From NCBI GenBank assembly GCA_003971905.1, contig RSEE01000109.1, positions 62,001-126,000 on the forward strand: a stretch of DNA of 64,000 nt, written 5' to 3'. This stretch comes from Moniliella sp. 'wahieum' (Eukaryota > Basidiomycota > Moniliellomycetes > Moniliellales > Moniliellaceae). Positions 12,481 to 24,424 of the stretch are shown here, piece after piece. The notes beneath the pieces were generated by a model. It was not told the origin of the DNA, made no database searches, and saw only the letters and a program-made list of their open reading frames with translations. Made by a program: the position numbers and the translations under genes. Each line of letters begins with the position of its first letter. The first letter of the stretch is position 1.

Positions 12481-13006
12481 GGTGGCGCGCGGGAAGACGG
12501 TGGTGGGGCCTGGGGCTGGAGCAGCAGCCAGCAGCGCACGCAAAAATACACGCTACCTACTCGCCGACACCGGCGCCAAAAAATTATTTGGGCGGGCGCC
12601 ACTTGCACCGAACGGCGCCTGCGGCCTACGTAAGCGGTGAATATTCCAACGCCCAGGAAGGCGGCAGGCCCAACCCAAGTGTGGCGTGGTATTTATAGCC
12701 GTGCTGGCGGGCCGCAGGGGTTGGAGGGCCAATGAACGCCCCCCACGGATTGCTGTCCTGTCGCGAGGGCCGCTGAGGTGCGGATGGCGCAGCGCGCTCG
12801 GCCCCCGGCTGGGCCTGGGCGCCGCCTCGCTCGTACCCAGCAGGTCCTCAGCGGCGCCTACCGTCTCCCGACGCCTTATGAAGCAGCCGTTCTCCCTGCT
12901 TCCGTCTCCCTCTTCACCACTCGTCCCTTCTCTTTCGTCTGTAGAGGGGGCAGTGTCGCGGAGGACTCGCAGCCCAGCGTCTCTGGTGATTCTGACCAAC
13001 CCCACC
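12481..13006. promoter_or_regulatory. Divergent promoter between Utp22 and the RRM protein
   Basis: 526 bp separate the two start codons, so the intergenic region probably drives both genes. A TATA-like tatttatag sits at 12690-12698 in plus orientation. The segment next to the RRM gene is pyrimidine-rich. Confidence 0.4.
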
Positions 13007-13897
13007 ATGGTGGCGCGCCCGCAGCCAGGAACGTGTCTACGTGGGCAACCTGCCCTACACCCTTGACCCCCGCCTTGGTCGATTCATGTCCCAGGTAGGG
13101 ACGGTGCGTCGGCCAAAATATTTGTGCGGAGCAGCGGCCGCAGTGCGGGATGCGCGCTAGTGGAGTATGCGACGGCCGAGGAGGCCCAAAGAGCGCTCAA
13201 AGTTGCATGACAGCGAAATTCAGGGCCGCTGGTGTTGTTCGTGAAGATCGCGTGCCGAACGATCCCCATGGTGAGTATGCGGCAGGCGTTACGCTACTGG
13301 TGCAGAATGTACGTTGTCCCTCTGTGCTGTGTACTGCTGCATCAAGACCGTGGGCAAGGGTTGACTCATTTTCCTCTACAGGTTCCAACTGGGGTGCGCT
13401 GGCAAGATCTCAAGGATTTCGTGCGCCAGAGGACTCTCCCCCCCTCAGGGCGGAGGTTAACAGGGCCGCGCGCGAAGGGAAGGTGGTAATGCTGAATGAG
13501 GCGGCGGCGAAGGCGGCCAGGCTGCCCTGAACGGCATTAAGTTCCACGATCAGACCCTCCAGGTTGACTTTGAGTCGCCTTCTGAGGCCCAGGCCAAGTG
13601 GAGAAGACACGTCAACTGGCGGTGTTTAACCTTCCTTGGTCGACGACGACGGAGCAGTTGGCCGAGCTGTTTGGCAAGGCGGGACCGTTGACGGGAGCCA
13701 CCGTGCTGTACAAGGGTACGCGGAGCATGGGCCAAGGACTCGTCCAGTTCAGCACGATCGACGACGCGATCAAGGCGCAAGAGAAGTTCCACCTGTTCAC
13801 CCTAGGACCGTGCGATCCGCGTCGAGTTCGACTCGCGCGTTCATACTTCCCGCCTCTTGCTGGGACCCACCCGACCGAGGGGGAGGCTGAAGCTTGA
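13007..13897 (+). CDS. Three-RRM RNA-binding protein, Gbp2/Hrb1-like
   Basis: Predicted nuclear mRNA-binding protein of the SR-like shuttling group (yeast Gbp2/Hrb1 have three RRMs and act in mRNA export quality control). RRM1 starts at once with VYVGNLPYTLDPRLGRFMSQ (RNP2) and continues with FVRSSGRSAGCALVEYATAE (RNP1) and REDRVPNDPHG. RRM2 is split by a 73-nt intron at 13309-13381: TLLVQN joins VPTGVRWQDLKDFVRQ exactly; its end reads ALNGIKFHDQTLQVDFES. RRM3 is QLAVFNLPWSTTTEQLAELF with RNP1 SMGQGLVQF. At least five one-base frame changes split the reading, including one just after the ATG. There is no RS/RGG tail, which the yeast proteins do have at the N-terminus. The order and spacing of the RRMs are clear; the ortholog name is an inference. 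Confidence 0.8.
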
Positions 13898-15187
13898 ACT
13901 TGAGCTGAGCTCAAAACCCGCATGGCCCAAGGAAGTGACAATGAAATGTGAAGCTTGAAGGGCCATAAGCTCAATATACCGAGTAGTAGGTCTTATTACT
14001 TGGGGGTGCCATGCGAATCGATCTGCCCAAAAAGGCATGGCAACCTCGTCAACATGCCAAGGGGATCTCCGCCTCGGCGTACGATTGGCTCGGTATCAAT
14101 ATCCAATGGTTCCCCATGCTCAGCAGAGTTGGATACAGTGATGCTAGTGGTAGTGGTGTTAGTGGGTGAGTGAGGGAGCGACAATGTGACGACGGGGAGA
14201 GAGTGGGGCTATTTGGTACGATTTTGCGCACAGGCAGTTGTGCCCTCAAGCTTCAAGGGGAGGCCGAGCAAGCACATGCGCAGGTTGCACGTGAGCCTGT
14301 ATCACTCACTAGATCACTATGGCTTGTATTACTTTTTTTCCCTCTGGGCTTGGGGCCTGGGGGCAATTGTTGATGAAAGGACGTGCGATCGTCACTTTGG
14401 ACGCGTGCGCTCTGGCTGCCTGCAGGTTCGGACTAAGGCTAAGATCTAAGGCTCAGCGAGCGTGAGATCTGTGAAGACGTCGACCGATGTTCGATGTCGA
14501 TGACGCGGACGAGAGGGGGTAAAGCTAAAGTGTAAACGTGACTGAGCGAGCGCTGGCCTGAGCGAATTCATCCGTGAGATCTGAGAAGGGAGTACGGTGG
14601 AGTGCGGCAGACAAAGACAGGCACCGTGGTTGGTGATGTCACATGTCACTCTGCCCGACGGAAGCCGGGAGAGAGAGAAGCTGCGGGGGTTTGGGGCGTG
14701 GCAAGGTGGAGCGATTGCTGAGTTTAACGTGGACGGACACGAAGAGGAGGTGGGATTGTCACCCGCCGGGCACCAGTGGGGGCAGGCATCTGGGATCTGG
14801 TCGATCTGGGACGAGGCCGGCGGCGCTGACGTAACTGCCGATCGCGCCCTGCCTGCCCCCGTGCCTGCCGCCTGCGAGGCACACGACTCAGTGGCTCTGG
14901 CACGGGGGCAGTCGCATGCCGCGGCCGGCGGGTTTAAAGTTTAATTCGGCAGCCTTGGCGTGGCGCCGCTGTTGGCGCTGCACCACTTGTGCCGTGCATT
15001 GTTCCGCGGGCACCTGGCCAGTGATAGTGACAGGCGGCCTGCTGGACACCGCAGAGGAATGGCCAGGCCGTCGGCCGTGTTCCAACCCACAGTCCTTTAA
15101 GTTTAAAGCAGCCTCGTCTTCCTCGCCCGCACCTTCCCCCGGGCCGTCTGTGAGCTTCTACCCGCGTAGGCCTTACCCCTTCCCACT
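13898..15187. other. Intergenic, upstream of phosphofructokinase
   Basis: 1.3 kb without a recognisable gene. The stretch nearest the PFK gene contains two AT-rich islands in GC-rich surroundings (14932-14944 and 15094-15108). Confidence 0.5.
14932..15108. promoter_or_regulatory. Paired TTTAAA-type elements in the PFK promoter
   Basis: tttaaagtttaa at 14932-14944 and ctttaagtttaaagc at 15094-15108 lie about 255 and 90 bp upstream of the PFK start codon. Each is an isolated A/T block in GC-rich DNA and they share the TTTAA(A)GTTTAA core. They may be core-promoter or factor-binding sites; no specific factor is assigned. Confidence 0.35.
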
Positions 15188-17974
15188 ATGTCTTCCCACG
15201 ACACGGCCTCCCCCACCCTCGCCCTGCCCCGGCCTGCCCAAGGCGGGTCCAAGACCCGCCTCGCCGTCATGACCTCCGGCGGCGATGCCGACGGGATGAA
15301 CGCGGCGGTGCGTGCGGTGGTTAAGTTCGCCCTCTACAAGGGCTGCGAAGCGTACCTCATCCGTGAGGGCCTGTCGGGCCTGGTGATGGGCAACACCGTG
15401 GCCGAAACACCTACTCCCGCGCCCGCCTCCATGCCCGCCAGCCGCACCTCAAGGGCAAGCCGTCGGTGGACCAGGTGCCCGGGATCGACCCTACACCCGA
15501 CGCAGCCGCGTACCAGTACCCCTGGGAAAAGCCGTACGCGCGTCGTCAACGCTTTGTAACCACCTACGGCGATGGCGAGCTGCTGCGCGAGGGCGTGGGC
15601 GGAGCCGCGGACACTGGCCTCAAGGGCCGCCACATCATTCGCGTTGGTTGGGATGACGTTCGGGGCTGGATGGAGCAGGTACGTGAATTAACTAACAATC
15701 CTCACCGTACTTGGTCACTTGACCTATCCTGCAAGCAAGCAGCTGACTGAACAAAAAATTTATTTTGCTAGGGCGGCACCTTGATCGGTACCGCGCGCTG
15801 TGTGGAGTTCCGCCAGCCCGAGGGCCGTCGCCAAGCTGCGTTCAACCTCATCTCCCATGGCATTGACTGTCTCGCCGTGTGTGGTGGGGATGGCAGTTTG
15901 ACCGGCGCGGATGTGCTGCGTCACGAGTGGCCAGAGCATGTCAGTGCGCTGCTCAAGGAGGGCCGGATCAGTCAAGCGCAGTACGACAAGTTCAAGCACC
16001 TTCGCATTGTTGGGTTGGTGGGGTCGATTGACAATGACCTTGCCACGACCGACATGACCATCGGCTGTTCTTCTGCGCTCGCACGAGCGTGCGAGGCTGT
16101 GGATTCCATCTCCTCCACTGCCGCTTCGCACTCTCGTGCGTTTGTGGTGGAAGTCATGGGCCGTCACTGCGGTTGGATTGCGCTGCAGTGCGCCATTGCC
16201 ACGGGCGCCGACTACATTTTCATTCCGGAACAACCGCCTCTCTGCAACGATGCCGATGCGCCCGGGGGCGCTGAGGAGGATGGGCAGATGAGATGTGCTG
16301 CGTGCTGCAAAAGCACCGCGAAGCCGGCAAGCGCAAGACGATCGTCATCATTGCCGAAGGTGCGATCGACAAGGACCTCAATCCCATCAAGGCTAGCGAC
16401 GTGGCCCAGGTCTTGACCGACAAGCTGGGACTCGACACGCGTGTCACCACCTTGGGTCACACTCAACGCGGCGGTACGCCCGATGCCAACGACCGAATCT
16501 TGGCCACCCTCCAGGCTGTCGAGGCGGTCAAGGCACTGTTGGAATCTACGCCCTCCACGCCCTCGTACGTGATTGGCACCCAGGAGAACAAGATTACCCG
16601 CGTGCCGCTCAAGTATGCCATTGAACAGACCCAAGGCGTCGCCAAGGCCATTGAGGAAAAGCGTTTCAGCGATGCGATGGCCGGGCGCGGACCTACGTTT
16701 GCAGAGGACCTTAACGCGTGGAAGTACATTTCCCAAATCAACCCTGCCACATTGGTGGATGAGCAGCACCGTCTCCGTGTGGGCATCATGCACATTGGTG
16801 CGCCAGCCGGCGGGATGAATTCGGCGACGCGGACTATGGTGCGGTACCTGTTGGCGCGTGGCCACACGCCGCTGCTCATCTCCAATGGCTTCCCTGGTCT
16901 GCTGCAGGACAATGTGCGGGAGGTGGATTGGCTGCGTGTGGACACCTGGGGTATCCGAGGCGGTTCGGAATTGGGCACGAACCGGGTGCTGCCGTCGGTT
17001 GACTATGGGGCGGTGGCGAGCAAGATGCAAGCGCATGCGCTGGACGGTTTGATGCTCATTGGCGGGTTTGAATCATTCCATGTGGTCAAGCTGATGGACG
17101 AGATGCGTGGACAATACCCTGCCTTCCGTGTCCCGCTTGCCGCTCTTCCCGCCACGCTGAGCAACAATGTTCCCATGAACGATTTCTCGATCGGGTCGGA
17201 CACGGCGCTGAATGCTTTGATGAACGCTTGCGACTCGATCAAGCAGTCGGCCCGGGCCAGTCGGAACCGGGTGTTTGTGGTGGAGACGCAGGGTGGCAAC
17301 AATGGCTACTTGGCCGTCATGGGTGGTCTGGCTACGGGTGCCTCCATCACGTACATTCCAGAGATGGGCATGAACCTCGACCAGCTGCTCAAGGACGTCG
17401 AGTGGCTCAAGACGCGCTACAGCCTCGACGAGCCCGGCCATTCCGAGGGCCGGTTGATCATCCGCAACGATCATTCGAGCAAGGTTTATACCACCGAGGT
17501 GCTCACCAACATCTTCAAGCAAGAGGGCCATCCTTACTTTGATGCCCGCTCGGCCATGCTCGGTCACACGCTCCAAGGCGGCACGCCCTCGCCGCTGGAT
17601 CGGTGCCGGGCCTCGCGTCTCGCGTTGCGCATGTGCCAATGGATCGAGGGCAAGGCGCGCCCCGAGCTGGCCCAAGAAGATCTATGATCGCGCCGGCGCT
17701 CACGGCCGCGCGCGAAATTGAAGAAGATGAGTCGGACAGTGAGGCGGTGGAGCAGATTTACATGGAACAAAAGCGCAAGGTTCAGCAACCCTACGACCCG
17801 TCCTCGGCGGCGATCATCACGATCCATGGCTCGTCGATCCAGATGAGGTCGGCACAGGACATGGCGCGGGAGGCGGACATGAAGCTGCGCACGGGCAAGA
17901 GTGCCTGGTGGTTCGGCGTGAAGCGTCTGGTCGACATTCTCGGCGCCCGCGCTTCCACCCTGGAAACGCTGTGA
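15188..17974 (+). CDS. PFK1: ATP-dependent 6-phosphofructokinase, eukaryotic two-lobe form
   Basis: Cytosolic glycolytic enzyme phosphorylating fructose 6-phosphate to fructose 1,6-bisphosphate. Lobe 1 has the ATP-binding [16 protein letters not shown], the catalytic [10 protein letters not shown] with [15 protein letters not shown] and [14 protein letters not shown]. Lobe 2 repeats the fold with [40 protein letters not shown] and [15 protein letters not shown], the pattern of the regulatory half. A 93-nt intron at 15679-15771 joins GWMEQ to [10 protein letters not shown]. The N-terminus is short, without the long extension of yeast Pfk1/2 subunits. Compared with family members there is an extra segment of about 60 residues (roughly 15440-15620) between the first nucleotide-binding block and DDVRGWMEQ. 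Frame changes lie near 15402, 16285 and 17682; the tail ends [18 protein letters not shown]. Gene symbol by family only. Confidence 0.93.
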
Positions 17975-18792
17975 TGCGAAGACGCCCGAGTTTGAACGGT
18001 ATAGGCGTTTCGTGCCTCTGCGGCGATTCGCAAGCCGTCCGTGGCTACCAGTCTCGGCCTTGCGATGATTCACTGGTTTTCTGCATGTTTTTATTTGCCA
18101 CGGTTCTCAGTCTGGAAACCCTGAATTCTGAATCTCTTGACGTCAATTCAATCAGTCTGCAGTCATTTTCCCTGTTGCAGCTTGTATCAGACGGATGCCC
18201 GGAGAGCTTTGGGAGGCAGAGGGGTGGTTGAGGCGGTGAGGGCAAGTGTGAGTGTATCTGATGTAGGGGGGAGGAGTGCTACAGTAGGATAGTACAGTTT
18301 GGTACGGATCAATTGATAGCAAGAAAACTCGCAGGAACAGACGAGAGAACTGAGAAACATATATACCACGTGCCTCGATGGCCGAGTGTACTCCTGGACC
18401 CGTGCTGTCACCTTCTGATGGGGGGGGGGGGGTGCGGTGCCTGGACTGAGCGCACTGAGCAGAAGGGCAGGCAGAGAACCGGGGCGCGCTGTGGTTGGCT
18501 CAAAGAGAGGCGCCGATGACGCCTGGCGAGTCACAAGACCCAAGGGCGTGTGCGTATGACTAGGCGGGACCAGCTGGTGACTCCTCAGAATGGTTGCACC
18601 AGCGCACTGGCCCTGTCTCCTGCGTCCGCCGGCCCGGCGGCGCAGAGCCAGGCGTGGGGCGGCGGACACTGCCCCCCGGCGGCGGCCCCGTTCCTGCATC
18701 GGATATCACCGCTCAGAGGGTGCCGATCGATGAGCGCCCGGAGGCGTGGGTCGCTGATTCCTGCCGAGCGCCGACGCACGTTGAGCTGAGCG
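17975..18792. other. Intergenic between PFK and the ABC transporter
   Basis: No gene recognised. A perfect CRE/ATF-type palindrome tgacgtca is at 18138-18145, and a run of 13 G at 18420-18432. Confidence 0.5.
18138..18145. promoter_or_regulatory. CRE-like palindrome TGACGTCA
   Basis: Exact match to the bZIP (Atf/CREB) consensus, within the longer palindrome ttgacgtcaa, about 650 bp upstream of the ABC transporter start. One 8-bp match can occur by chance. Confidence 0.3.
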
Positions 18793-21700
18793 TTGATTAA
18801 TTTGAGCACGGCCTTAAGAAGAACGGCGATTAGGCCCATGCACGCTTATCGATTATCTCCCCCCCCCTCGCGCCTTTCCATGGACCGCATACGAGCCCAC
18901 ACCCACACTGCCCCCTGTGGGAGGGTGGCTCTGACTTCTCCTCCTGCTCCCTCGACACCCTCCTCCCGCTCACCCTCGTCGCCCTCTCCGCCCCTGCTCC
19001 TCGCCCTCCAGGTCGCCCGCCCCCGCGCTGCCGGCCGTGTCAAGCTCGACGTCCCTAACGGTTCCTCTCCTGCGTTGGAAACGGCGCAGCGAGTCTTTGA
19101 TGCTGAGAATGTCATCATCCTCCAAGAGGTCCAGGCCAACCCGGTCGACCCTGTGCCCGAGTCGCTGAGGCGGCGCATCATCAGCCTGGACCTGCTCCGC
19201 ATGGGCCAAGCCGTCGGTGCCATCCTGCTCGTTGGCCTGCATGTGGCCGCATGGGCCTCCGACCCGGCACCTGCCAATGCATGGCAGCTTGTATGGGCGG
19301 GCCTGTGGGTATACTATGTGTTGCTGTCGTATGTGTCGTGGACGTCTTCAGTGTCCGTGTTGGCGCACCAGTGCGTGCTCCAGTTCACCTACCTCGTTGT
19401 GATCGGGACCAACCTGCGCGCGCTGCTGATTTCGTCCCCGCCCGCCCCTCGTTCCCTTACCTTGTTCACCAGTGTCCAGCTGGCGGCGTCGGTGTTGTTT
19501 GTGCTTCCTACGCTCTTCTTCCCCCAACGTCTGACCGCCCCTGAATTTCTCCGTGACCTGCACCAGATCGACGTGGGGCCTGCGGCGTCTCAACCCCCAG
19601 ACGAAGCCAAGGCCGGTCCGCTGGCACCGGAACTGACAGCCTCTCCCTGGTCGTGCATGTTTTTTGGGTATGCCACGCCGCTAGTCTGGGGCAACTTTTG
19701 GAGGGCGAGCGCGTCGCTGGACCAGGTGCCCAATCTGGTACCGTCTGCCTTGACCGCTGCCACACTGAGCCACTTTCGGTTCACGATCAACAGAGCAGAT
19801 GGCAAGGGACGCGAGCGGTCGTTGGCGATGCGGCTGCTGGTCTACTTTTGGCCCATCTTTGGTCAACAAATGATCTTTGCTTTTCTTCGCGGGTCTGTCT
19901 CGGTCGCTGCGCCGCTGGGAACCGAGTACATTCTTCACTTTATCAACCTCCGGTGGCGCATGAACCACGATCCCACCTGGACTCCCGAGATGGGAGAGGC
20001 ACCACTGCACATTGGCTTGTTGTATGCCGGACTGATGTGTGTGGGAACGGTGGCACTCACCGTGTTTGGCATGCAAGCCTTTGCTGCGGGGCGCAAAATC
20101 AGTGTGGGCGTGCGGTCCATTCTGATTACCGAGATTATGACCAAGGCCCTGCGCCGCTCCGCTCTCGGCGGCACCAAGCCCGGCAGCCAAAAGTCGGATG
20201 ATGGAGAGGACCAGAACAACGAGGAGGAGGAAGAGGAAGAGGAGGTCCCTACTGGTCGCGCTACCGATGGACAAGTTAACAACCTCCTTTCTACCGACAC
20301 GATGCGCGTCAGTGAAGAGGCTGCCTACATCCAATTTATCTTCCCCGAGGCGCCGCTCATGGTTCTGTTTGGGATCTACTTTTTGTTCCGCTTGGTGGGT
20401 TGGGGCGCGGCGGCGGGCCTGGCCGTGCTCGTCATCATGCTTCCAGTACAATGGTTCGTGTCGACCTTTTACCTGCGCACGGAAGAGCAGTTGCTCAAGG
20501 TCAGCGACCGTCGTCTCAACCGGACCCTGGAGACATTGCAGGCCATCAAGACCGTCAAGAGTATGTTATGTGTGCCCCCCTTGGTTGTCCCGGATGGACA
20601 TGGTACTAACCCGTGATTACCAGTTTTTGCCTGGGAGAAACCCTTTAGCCAGAAGCTCGATGCGATCCGGAACCTGGAGTTGAGCATTCTGCGTCGCCGG
20701 GTGTTTATCATCATGATTGAGAGCATGTCTTTCTCCGCCACACCAACGCTGGCCACCATGGCTGTCTTTGCCTGCCACACCTACCTCCTCCATCGCCCGC
20801 TGACCGCTGAGGTGGCCTTTACGGTGCTCGCCTACCTCAACTTGGTACGCGAAGGCCTGGAGACACTTCCTTCGCAGCTTCCCGATGTGCTTGGTGCGCT
20901 TATTTCACTTCGTCGGATCGACGCTTTCCTCAAAGAGGACGAGACGAGCAAGTACGAGCAGCTGCTCGAGCCGTTCGATGGACCGGCTCCTTATGTTGGC
21001 TTCACGGGCGACGCACGCTTCACCTATGCTCTCACCGATGATCAAGAGGAGGACCAGGGCTTCCTTCTAGACGGACTCGACCTCTCTTTCCCGCCGGGTC
21101 TGTCGATTGTGGTGGGTCCCGTCGGATCGGGCAAATCGTCCCTCTTGCTCGCTCTGATGGGGGAGATGCGTAAGCTCAAGGGTAGGAATCATCTGCCGTC
21201 GCCGTTGCGCCGGGACGCACTTCCTGTAACGTCGGATGGCTTGACGGACACGGTGGGCTATGCCCCGCAGACCCCTTGGCTCTTGGGCACGACGATCAAG
21301 GAGAACATTCTGTTCGGTTTGCCGTACGACGAGACACGTTTCAAGGCGGTATTGAAGGCCTGTTCGCTCGAGCCCGACCTGAAGGTTCTCGAGTACGGGG
21401 AAGAAACCGAGGTGGGCGAAAAGGGCACGGCATTATCCGGTGGACAAAAGGCTCGGGTGGGCTTGGCGCGTTGCCGTAAGTGGATTCTGTGTGGGCATGG
21501 TGGTGTGCATATTGGCTAATAGACTGCTTTTTTGGGGGGGGAGTGTACTCATCGGCCCGGGTGTTGTTGATTGACGATGCCTTCTCGGCACTGGACGCAT
21601 CGACCAGCGAACATATGTACAAGCATTACCTCCGTGGCGAACTGGCCAAGGGCCGTACCATCATCATGGTTACCCATGCCGTGTCGCTGACCTTACCCGG

Positions 21701-23884
21701 GGCTTCCCTTGTGGTCGCAATGGAACACGGAAAGGTGGTGGTGCAGGGCTCGGCAGAAAAAGTGGTGGAATCAGGTTTGTTCCAAGAAGAGATCCGCGAG
21801 TTGGTCAAGGAGGATACTGCCCACCACCACCGCTTACCATTGAAGAGCTGGAAGATGGGCAACGGGCCAACGAAGCGGCGGAGCTGCAGAAGCGTCTGGC
21901 CAAAAAGGCCGAGTTCCGGGACGAAGAGGCTATGGCCCAAGGCGCCGTGTCCCAGCGCGCGTACGCACTTTGGATGTCAAACTTTGCGTCTACGCCGTTG
22001 CGATCCGGCCTGGTCTGGGTCCTGATCCTGGCCCTCTTTGTCGCGGCGCAGGGATGCAACGTTATCGCTACGGCCTGGCTCAAGAGGTGGGTTGGGAACG
22101 ACGATTCGGTTCCGGACCTTGCAGGGGGAAAGAGCCAAGTGGTGCTGGTCATTCACTCGAACCCAAGCCAAGGGACGACTCGATGCGGTACCTAGTAGTC
22201 TACACGCTCTTGTCGTTTCTCTACATTGCGCTCCACTCGGTGCGCGATTTGGTGGCGCTGATGGGCGGCCTGGTTGCCTCGTCTCGGATCTATCGCCAAC
22301 TGATTCACGCCATTCTGCACGCCAAGCCGGGGTGGTTTGACCGTGTGCCTGTGGGTCGGGTGATGAACCGCGTTTCGCAAGACATCTCCACCGTCGACGA
22401 AGGCCTGGGGTCAAATGCGACGTTTGTCTTGACCACCTTTATGGAGCTGGTGGCCGTGGTGGCAGTGATTGCTTGGGGCTCGCCCACCCTCGCGGCATTT
22501 TCCGTGGTGATGATGGCGGCGTACTTGGGGGTATCGATGCTGTACCTCCACAGTGCGCGGGACTACAAGCGGCTCGAGTCCATCCAACGTTCCCCACTCT
22601 ACACGCTCCTCGGCGACGTTCTCTCGGGCAACATTCTGATTCGCGCGTGTGGCGATACGGGCCGGTTCACACAACAGTGCATCCGACTCGTTGACCAGGC
22701 CAATCGGCCGTTCCATTCGCTCTGGCTGGTCAATCGGTGGCTCAGCGCACGAATCAGTATCCTCTCCTCACTCTTCACCCTCATCGTCTCTGTTGTGCTC
22801 ATTCTCTCGCCTGCCATCGACGCGGCGCAGGCCGGGTTCATCTTGTCGTACGCGATCATGCTGGTGGACAGTGTGTTTTGGCTGGTGCGTCTCTGGGCCA
22901 GCTTCTCGGTCAATTTGGCCTCAGTGGAGCGGGTTGACGAGTACATTGAGCTACCGAGTGAGAAAACGGGGGGCCAAGAGCCACCAGCCCACTGGCCTTC
23001 GGCCCAAGGTGGGATCGTGGTGGACAAGCTGTGTGCGCGGTACAGCGCCGAACTGCCGCTGGTGTTGCAAGAGGTGTCGCTGCAGATCAAGGCGGGGGAG
23101 AAGATTGGGATTTGTGGACGCACGGGGAGCGGCAAGTCATCCTTGGCCTCATGCCTCTTCCGCTTCCTCGAAGCTGAAAAGGGCAGCATTGTGATTGACG
23201 GGATTGATATTGCGACGGTGCCGTTGGAGACGCTGCGGAAGCGGTTAACGGTTATTTCACAACAAAACGATATTTTCCAAGGCACGGTCCGGTCCAACTT
23301 GGATCCGTTCAATGAGTACGAAGACCTCGAGCTGTGGAACGCGCTGGAACGATGCCAACTTGTGACGCAGGAGGAGGTGCTTTCGGCGAGCCGGCAAGCG
23401 TCCGGTACACACCACCCCTGTCCAGCCCTTGTCGGCAGTCCCGTCCGAGTCGGAGGAAGGAACGAAACGGGTGGTAATCACCAGTCTGGAGATGGAAGTG
23501 CTGCAAGGCGGAACCAACTTTAGCCAAGGCCAGCGGCAGCTGCTTGCTCTGGCCCGGGGTCTGCTCAAGCTGCGCACGTCCCGCATCTTGATCTTGGATG
23601 AAGGCACGGCCAGTTTGGACGCCAGCTCCGACGCCAAGATCCAGCAAACCATCCGCACCGAGATGGCTCAGGCAACGATGCTGGTCGTGGCGCATCGGTT
23701 GCGCAGCATTGCCGACTTCGACCGTGTGCTGCTTCTGGACCAGGGCAAGGTGGTGGAATTTGCGACGCCGTTGGAACTGCTGCAAGACGCGTCGACGTCC
23801 TTCCATGAGCTAGCTCAGCGCAGCGGCGAGTTTGACCTGCTCCTCGCCATGGCCACCGAACACAGCGCGGCCAGCAAGAAGTAG
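18793..23884 (+). CDS. ABC transporter, ABCC (MRP) subfamily, full length
   Basis: ATP-driven exporter, probably at the vacuolar or plasma membrane, of the kind that handles glutathione conjugates and organic anions. Order: an N-terminal membrane region with hydrophobic helices (TMD0-like, about residues 130-260), TMD1, NBD1, TMD2, NBD2. NBD1 has Walker A GPVGSGKSS, signature ALSGGQKARVGLAR and Walker B VLLIDDAFSALD, with Asp where the catalytic Glu would be, as usual in ABCC NBD1. NBD2 has GRTGSGKSS, NFSQGQRQ and ILILDEGTASLD, the catalytically competent set. An acidic Glu run (near 20220) follows TM segments of TMD1. Introns: 20561-20623 (63 nt, branch tactaac) and 21476-21543 (68 nt). Frame changes near 21825, 22165 and 23450. 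The ATG at 18880 (MDRIRAHTHT) is an alternative start. Substrate not inferable. Confidence 0.92.
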
Positions 23885-24424
23885 ATGGGAGTGTATTGTT
23901 ATGGGCTTTGTCCGTCTCGTCGTCATTGGTGGGTTGGTGGTGTTTGCGCATACAGGGGTTAGGGAACGGCTGTGCACGAATGGTCTAGTACGGAGGTAGA
24001 AACCTAAAAAACCTAGCAAGTAGAGGTCGACCGACAAGGTCGACCACAAGCGGACGTCCCCTGACGTCCTTCGACTTCGGCCGCCCATTCCACTCAGCGT
24101 CCCACTGGAGTTAATACGAGTCTGGCCCCAATGACGAACTAACCCTTCCTTCTCGCCTTCGCTGGTTCCCCTCCTCGATCGCCTGGTAGAGGCCTGCTAC
24201 GTCACAGGCTCGCGCACCGAGCAGAGCCATGAAATGAGCAGCAGTGTACAGCAGGAAGGAGGAAACAGGGAGGGGGAGTGCGCATGGCATGCAAATGCAA
24301 TGAATGGGTAGGCGTCGGTGAAGATGGGGTTCAAGCCAGGGTGTAAAAGCTAGGGAGGCCAGGGAGGCCAGGGAGGCCAGGGTGCGCACAGTCACATCCA
24401 CGCCTCGGCTAAGCGCGCTAGACG
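23885..24424. other. Intergenic, convergent 3' ends
   Basis: Separates the convergent ABC transporter and VTT-domain genes. The only structure seen is the 9-bp tandem repeat at 24352-24382. Confidence 0.5.
24352..24382. repeat. 9-bp tandem repeat agggaggcc, about 3.4 copies
   Basis: Three perfect copies and a partial fourth; located just outside the 3' end of the VTT-domain gene. Confidence 0.9.
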
